Below are positions 60,283 to 64,000 of a stretch of 64,000 bases of DNA, piece after piece (position 1 is the stretch's first letter; each line of letters begins with the position of its first letter). The stretch lies in contig JACKEQ010000012.1 in assembly GCA_020632885.1 (NCBI GenBank), positions 97,968-161,967 of the forward strand, in the 5' to 3' direction. Source of the DNA: Alphaproteobacteria bacterium (GTDB lineage: Bacteria; Myxococcota_A; UBA796; GCA-2862545). A program made the translations under genes and the position numbers. The notes below the pieces were generated by a model. It did no database searches. It saw only the letters and a program-made list of their open reading frames with translations, and was not told the origin of the DNA.

Positions 60283-62241
60283 TTACGCTGACCCGGGGCC
60301 ACCCGTCGTCCGGATGCCCCATTGCCTCGTGAGGGCACCGTCGAAGGTGCCGACCGGGTTCGCGTCGTCGAACACGGCCTTCCAGCGGCGGGCGGCGTCT
60401 CCCCAGCGCTCCTCGACCTCGGTCCAGGTCATCGTGTTGTAGAGACCCTGGTGGGGACGCGCGCCGATCGGCGTGTCGCAGAGCACCGCCGTGAGCCGGG
60501 ACAGCGTCGCGAGGCGGCCCCGTTCGTAGGCCGCGTAGAGCGACAGCTTGCGGCGATTGCGGTCGCCGCGGACGGCGGGCAGATCTCGCGCGGGGAGCCA
60601 GGAAGCCGCGCCGCCCGGGCTCTTCGCGTCGACCGCCTTCAGCTCGCCCAGGAGCGCGTCCACCAGGGCCGCCGGCACCGGCTCCTCCGGCCGAAGGCCC
60701 GCGTGCCGCTTGCGGGGCGCCCAGAGCGCCTCCACGCCCGGACGTCCCAGGAAGCCGATCTCGATGGTCGTCCACACGGGTACGTCCCCCGTGGACCCCG
60801 TGCGGTGGGTGCCCGCCAGGAGCGCGCCCTCCCCGGTCACGAAGCGCACGGCTGGACCGTTGAACATCGGGGTTCGCTCCTCGAGCAGGGCGATCAGCTC
60901 GGCGTCCGTGCCCTGCCAGCGGCCCCGCGCGTCGGAGCGCTGGCCGTAGAGGCTGTAGGTCTTCCAGGTGTCCTCGAAGATCGCCCAGAGGGCATCCTGG
61001 AGGTGCGGCCAGGGCACCGCCCACTCGCTGCCGGTGCCGACGTACTTCAGGTTCAGGAGCAGCACGCCGGGCAACCAGTCGATGTAGCTGTCGAGGCTCG
61101 AGCACTGGATCATCGAGTCCGCGCCCTTCGGCATGCAGTGCACGGGGTCGTCGATCAGGTCGCCGATCTTGTCGCCGATCAGGCCGGCCGCCTCGGGCTT
61201 GGAGCCGATCTCGATCGAGAGCGGGAGGTCGCCGCGCGGGCCGGCCGCGTCGCTGGGTGTGCGACGGATGTACTGCCCGCGGAACACGGTGAAGTCACGG
61301 GAAGCGGGAAGCGGCACGATGGCGTCCCAGCGCTTGGGCTCCGGACTCGAGCGCGTGTCCCGGGGGAACGGGTCCACGATCATCTCGAGGCGCAGCCCGG
61401 GCGTCGCGTACTCGGCCGTCGCGCGGGCCAGCATGCGGTCGAGACGGTCGGGGATTCGGCTCTCCTCCATGAGGGGCACGCGGTCGATGATGTCGAGGGT
61501 CACGCTGTACACGAGCCCCAGGCAGCCGAGCCCGACGATGTGGGCGAAGAACGTGTCGTCGTCGTACACCGCGTGGATGGGGATCCCGCCTGCCCCGGTC
61601 CACGTGCCGCCCTTCGGGTTGGCGTAGCAGGGCAGCTGGTCGCCCTTCGCCTTCCCGCTGCGCTGTACGAGCTCCACCCGCGGCACGGGTGTGGGTCCGC
61701 TCGCGTCCACGCGGACGACCACGATGGCACGGACGAGACCGGCCAGCGACGGGAACGGCCCGGTGCCGTGGGTACCCGTCGAGATGGCGCCCATGATGGA
61801 CTGGAAGTCGCCGGACCCGTGGTTGATCAGCGTGCGCGGGGGGGACATCGACGTGAGCGTGCGGAGCACGGAGCGTGCGGGCGTGCCCGCCTGCACGCGC
61901 GCGATCGTCTTCGGGTCGACGCCCTTCACGCGCCGCAGACCCAGGATGTCCCGACCGGCGGCGGTGTAGACCCGCGACAGGTTCTCCGTGGACACCGCGA
62001 TGGCCCCGACGGGATCGGTCGCCGTGGACAGCCCCCTCGCCGCACCGACCACGCGCAGCTCGCGCTTCGTGTCGATGGCCTCCTGCACGAGGGCCACGAG
62101 CTCCTGGAGGTCGGATGGGGTGCGCCGATCGGGGAGCGAGAAGCGCGTGTCGAGGGTCGTCTCGATCTCGGCGGGGCGGCTCTTCGGCTTCGAGATACGC
62201 GTCTCGCGTGGTGCGAGCGGCTCTGTGGCGTACGTGGTCAT
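60283..62241 (-). CDS. FAD-linked oxidase, aldonolactone oxidase-like
   Basis: This 652-residue protein starts at ATG 62241 after GAGGGGAG. The N-terminal FAD_binding_4 (VAO-type) domain has KRELRVVGAARGLSTATDP, HGSGDFQSIMGAISTGTHGTG and GLGCLGLVYSVTLDI. The C-terminal region fits D-arabinono-lactone/gulonolactone oxidases (ALO), though it is longer than usual (about 430-550) owing to internal insertions. The substrate is unknown. It is divergent from mazG with 64 bases between. Confidence 0.82.
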   Translation of the reverse strand: MTTYATEPLAPRETRISKPKSRPAEIETTLDTRFSLPDRRTPSDLQELVALVQEAIDTKRELRVVGAARGLSTATDPVGAIAVSTENLSRVYTAAGRDILGLRRVKGVDPKTIARVQAGTPARSVLRTLTSMSPPRTLINHGSGDFQSIMGAISTGTHGTGPFPSLAGLVRAIVVVRVDASGPTPVPRVELVQRSGKAKGDQLPCYANPKGGTWTGAGGIPIHAVYDDDTFFAHIVGLGCLGLVYSVTLDIIDRVPLMEESRIPDRLDRMLARATAEYATPGLRLEMIVDPFPRDTRSSPEPKRWDAIVPLPASRDFTVFRGQYIRRTPSDAAGPRGDLPLSIEIGSKPEAAGLIGDKIGDLIDDPVHCMPKGADSMIQCSSLDSYIDWLPGVLLLNLKYVGTGSEWAVPWPHLQDALWAIFEDTWKTYSLYGQRSDARGRWQGTDAELIALLEERTPMFNGPAVRFVTGEGALLAGTHRTGSTGDVPVWTTIEIGFLGRPGVEALWAPRKRHAGLRPEEPVPAALVDALLGELKAVDAKSPGGAASWLPARDLPAVRGDRNRRKLSLYAAYERGRLATLSRLTAVLCDTPIGARPHQGLYNTMTWTEVEERWGDAARRWKAVFDDANPVGTFDGALTRQWGIRTTGGPGSA

Positions 62242-62305
62242 CTCCCCTCCCCGGTGGATCGGCGCACTCTGGCACACGCAGGCCCGCGGGGGTACACCGC
62301 GCACG

Positions 62306-62662
62306 ATGCCCCACGCGCCCACCCCGACCGTCGAGCTCCCCTCCCCCGCGTCCCTGGCGGACGCGCAGCGGTACATCGAGGCCCTCGAGGAGAAGATGGG
62401 GTGGACCCAGGTGGACCTCGTCCACAACTGCTTCCTGATGGGCGAGGAGGTGGGCGAGCTCTTCAAGGCCGTGCGTCGCGTGGAGGGCCTGTTCGTCGAG
62501 GGGGACGTCCCGGACGACCGGCGCACCGAGGTCGCCCACGAGATCGTGGACGTGCTGAACTACCTGCTCGCGATCGCGAACCGCCTGGACATCGACGTCG
62601 AGGCCGCCTTCCGCGAGAAGAACGCGCTGAACCAGACGCGCACCTGGAGGTCCGATGGTTGA
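62306..62662 (+). CDS. MazG-type nucleotide pyrophosphohydrolase
   Basis: This 118-residue protein starts at ATG 62306. The MazG/all-alpha NTP-PPase metal site E-x-x-E (12-28) E-x-x-D is present as GEEVGELFKAV and EVAHEIVDVLNYL. Small MazG-like enzymes of this length hydrolyse (d)NTPs, often dCTP or modified nucleotides, to monophosphates. No clear Shine-Dalgarno is present. Its end overlaps the next gene's start. Confidence 0.85.
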   Translation: MPHAPTPTVELPSPASLADAQRYIEALEEKMGWTQVDLVHNCFLMGEEVGELFKAVRRVEGLFVEGDVPDDRRTEVAHEIVDVLNYLLAIANRLDIDVEAAFREKNALNQTRTWRSDG

Positions 62663-63209
62663 GCGTGTGTTGCTCGTGGCGCTGGTGGTGCTCGGAGGCT
62701 GCAAGCCGGCTCCCACGCCCGTGCCGTTCCGCGTGTGGTCGCCCGACTTCGAGCCGTCGGCGGGGCATCCGCGCGAGGACGCCTGCGAGAGCTGGCTGCC
62801 CCAGGAGCACGAGTGCTTCGGCAGCAACCCGGAGATCGCGTGGGAGGGGGTGCCGGAGGGCACCGTGAGCCTGGCGCTGATCTTCGACGACCCGGACGCC
62901 GGCGGCTTCCCGCATTGGGCGATCTTCAACCTCGACGCCACGCTCACCGGGCTCCCGGCGGGTGTGTCGGGCTCCGAGGTCGAGGGCGAGCTGCCCGGGA
63001 GCGCCATCGAGCTCCGCAACGGAGCGGACTTCCGGGGTTACCTCGGGTCCTGCCCTTCGGGCACGAACCTCTACCGCTGGCGTCTGTTCGCGCTGACCGA
63101 CTGGCTCGAGCCTCCGTTCGCGTCCTTCGAGGACCTGTCGGACGCCGCGGAGGCCGCGCAGATCGAGCGTGTCGACATGTGCCACGTGTACGGCCCCGCC
63201 ACCATCTAG
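62655..63209 (+). CDS. PEBP/YbhB-family lipoprotein
   Basis: This 184-residue protein starts at ATG 62655, overlapping mazG by eight bases. The lipobox is LGGC at residues 13-16. The PEBP (phosphatidylethanolamine-binding protein) fold shows in NPEIAWEGVPEGTVSLALIF, the ligand motif DDPDAGGFPHWAIFNL and GYLGSCPSGTNLYRWRLFAL. Two extra cysteine pairs may form disulfides. The role is unknown, though YbhB-type proteins are often periplasmic. Confidence 0.85.
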   Translation: MVERVLLVALVVLGGCKPAPTPVPFRVWSPDFEPSAGHPREDACESWLPQEHECFGSNPEIAWEGVPEGTVSLALIFDDPDAGGFPHWAIFNLDATLTGLPAGVSGSEVEGELPGSAIELRNGADFRGYLGSCPSGTNLYRWRLFALTDWLEPPFASFEDLSDAAEAAQIERVDMCHVYGPATI

Positions 63210-63219
63210 AGGAGCAGCG

Positions 63220-63966
63220 ATGCACGAGAGTCAGGCACCCTGGCGCAGCCTGCTGGAGAGCATCCAGGCGCACCTCGACCCACGGGTGGAGGTGGTGCGG
63301 ACGTTCCTCCTGGCTCACCCAGAGGAGCGCGCGTGGGCCCGGGAGCTCGCGGATCGTCGCGGCGAGCCCGTGCCGGCGGCCTCCACGGAGGATCTCTGGC
63401 GCCTCTACGCCGTCTCCCGCGTGGCCGACGCGCTGCACTCCTGCCTGGAGGTCGACGCGATGGTCGCGCTCCTGGAGGGGCTCGGCATGGAGCGGCTGCC
63501 GGAGCGGCCGTTCCACCCGGTGCACCACGAGATCGTGGAGGTCCTGCCGGGTGACGGTCCGTTCGCGGTCGTCGACCGGCTCACCCCGGGCTTCACGCTG
63601 GGCCCGCTGGTGTTCCGGCGCGAGGGGGTCCGCGTGACGGCGGGCCCCGAGCACGCCGACCCTGCCGTGGCGAACGACAGCCCGTTGTTCTGGGCCTGGC
63701 AGCGTCCGGAGCGGTCGACGGTGGATCTGTCGTTCGGGTGGGGGTCGAACAGCCAGTGGCGCACGGAGCTCCGCCGGGACCTGGTGCTGGACGGGGTGGT
63801 GTACTTCAACGTGGACGGCGGACACGGCGACGTGCGCCTCGTGGAGGACGGGCTGACCCGCGAGCAGGCGGACTCCCTGGTGCGGCACCGCATCGCGCTG
63901 CACGTCGCGGTGGACCCCGACGCGATCTGGCCGTGGGACACGGCGGTCGTGGAGCCGCTGACGTAG
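63220..63966 (+). CDS. Conserved hypothetical protein
   Basis: This 248-residue soluble protein starts at ATG 63220 after GGAG, 10 bases after the PEBP stop. The N-terminal third is helical (PWRSLLESIQAHLDPRVEVV), the rest beta-rich: HHEIVEVLPGDGPFAVVDRL, TVDLSFGWGSNSQWRTELRR and VVYFNVDGGHGDVRLVEDG. No signal peptide or membrane helix. I do not recognise the family. The 34 bases after its stop hold no further feature. Confidence 0.65.
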   Translation: MHESQAPWRSLLESIQAHLDPRVEVVRTFLLAHPEERAWARELADRRGEPVPAASTEDLWRLYAVSRVADALHSCLEVDAMVALLEGLGMERLPERPFHPVHHEIVEVLPGDGPFAVVDRLTPGFTLGPLVFRREGVRVTAGPEHADPAVANDSPLFWAWQRPERSTVDLSFGWGSNSQWRTELRRDLVLDGVVYFNVDGGHGDVRLVEDGLTREQADSLVRHRIALHVAVDPDAIWPWDTAVVEPLT

Positions 63967-64000
63967 GTACGCGCGTGGACGGACAGCGGACGGCTCTGGA

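Noticed and set aside
62265..62290. Sigma-54-type promoter TGGCAC near the mazG start
   Set aside because: The -12 TTGC element is absent at the required spacing (GGCC instead) and the site is too close to the start codon.
1..64000. Mobile elements, phage genes, integrases or attachment sites
   Set aside because: No transposase, integrase or recombinase motif is visible and the single tRNA gene has no duplicated 3' end or adjacent integrase. The only long repeat is the A2M core.

Overview
This window is about 64 kb of very GC-rich bacterial chromosome. It looks like Myxococcota or a close deltaproteobacterial relative. The signs are MopE-type metal-binding repeats ending in a shortened MYXO-CTERM-like tail, AgmX/PglI-type domains, a TIGR02996 protein, a MglA-family protein, bEBP-type sigma-54 activators, and many small lipoproteins. 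GTG and TTG starts behind GGAGG are common. The gene content is mostly chromosomal housekeeping and cell-envelope functions. I see no phage, insertion sequence, CRISPR array, rRNA operon or plasmid function. The only RNA gene found is tRNA-Leu(CAG).

Layout. 1-10.3 kb: the end of a PEGA-domain protein, then a tightly overlapping operon for a split alpha-2-macroglobulin (A2M). It has one N-terminal MG-domain subunit followed by three A2M C-terminal halves, each with a different membrane anchor; two carry a nearly identical 1.93-kb core. 10.3-16.3 kb: a LamG/MopE-repeat surface protein (minus strand), an NtrC-type regulator, a CotH lipoprotein, and a small gene next to a truncated nucleotidyltransferase. 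16.2-24.2 kb (minus strand): an aerotolerance-type (Bat) operon of DUF58, a lipoprotein, BatA, a BatB-BatC fusion, BatD and BatE, followed by a BamE-like protein and a GNAT acetyltransferase. 24.3-30.4 kb: an AgmX-like protein, a TIGR02996 protein, and a vitamin-uptake operon (TonB-dependent receptor, PnuC-type permease, APH-fold kinase). 30.4-33.3 kb: a GAF sigma-54 activator, a beta-propeller lipoprotein and the tRNA. 33.4-42.2 kb: Lgt, a MglA-like protein with a degenerate P-loop, RecJ, DUF2267, HflX, and two tandem CpaB-like proteins. 42.2-50 kb: a SWIM/SNF2 helicase, a Grx4-BolA pair, lipoproteins and a large membrane protein with an AgmX-like tail. 50-64 kb: an Hsp70-like ATPase with a methyltransferase, a TruC-like pseudouridine synthase, DUF2752, barrel-like proteins, GalU, an RpoH-like sigma factor, a FemAB-like protein, an FAD-linked oxidase, MazG and a PEBP lipoprotein.

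Sequence quality. Seven genes between 5.8 and 39.3 kb are interrupted by eleven apparent single-base indels. All lie in short G or C runs, and each can be repaired by one base to restore a conserved protein. The pattern points to consensus errors rather than gene decay, so these genes are annotated across the break as single genes.

The most unusual items are the anchored, thioester-less A2M array with its near-identical duplicated core, the tail-anchored MglA-like protein that has lost its P-loop lysine, and the pair of CpaB-like proteins with no pilus genes nearby.
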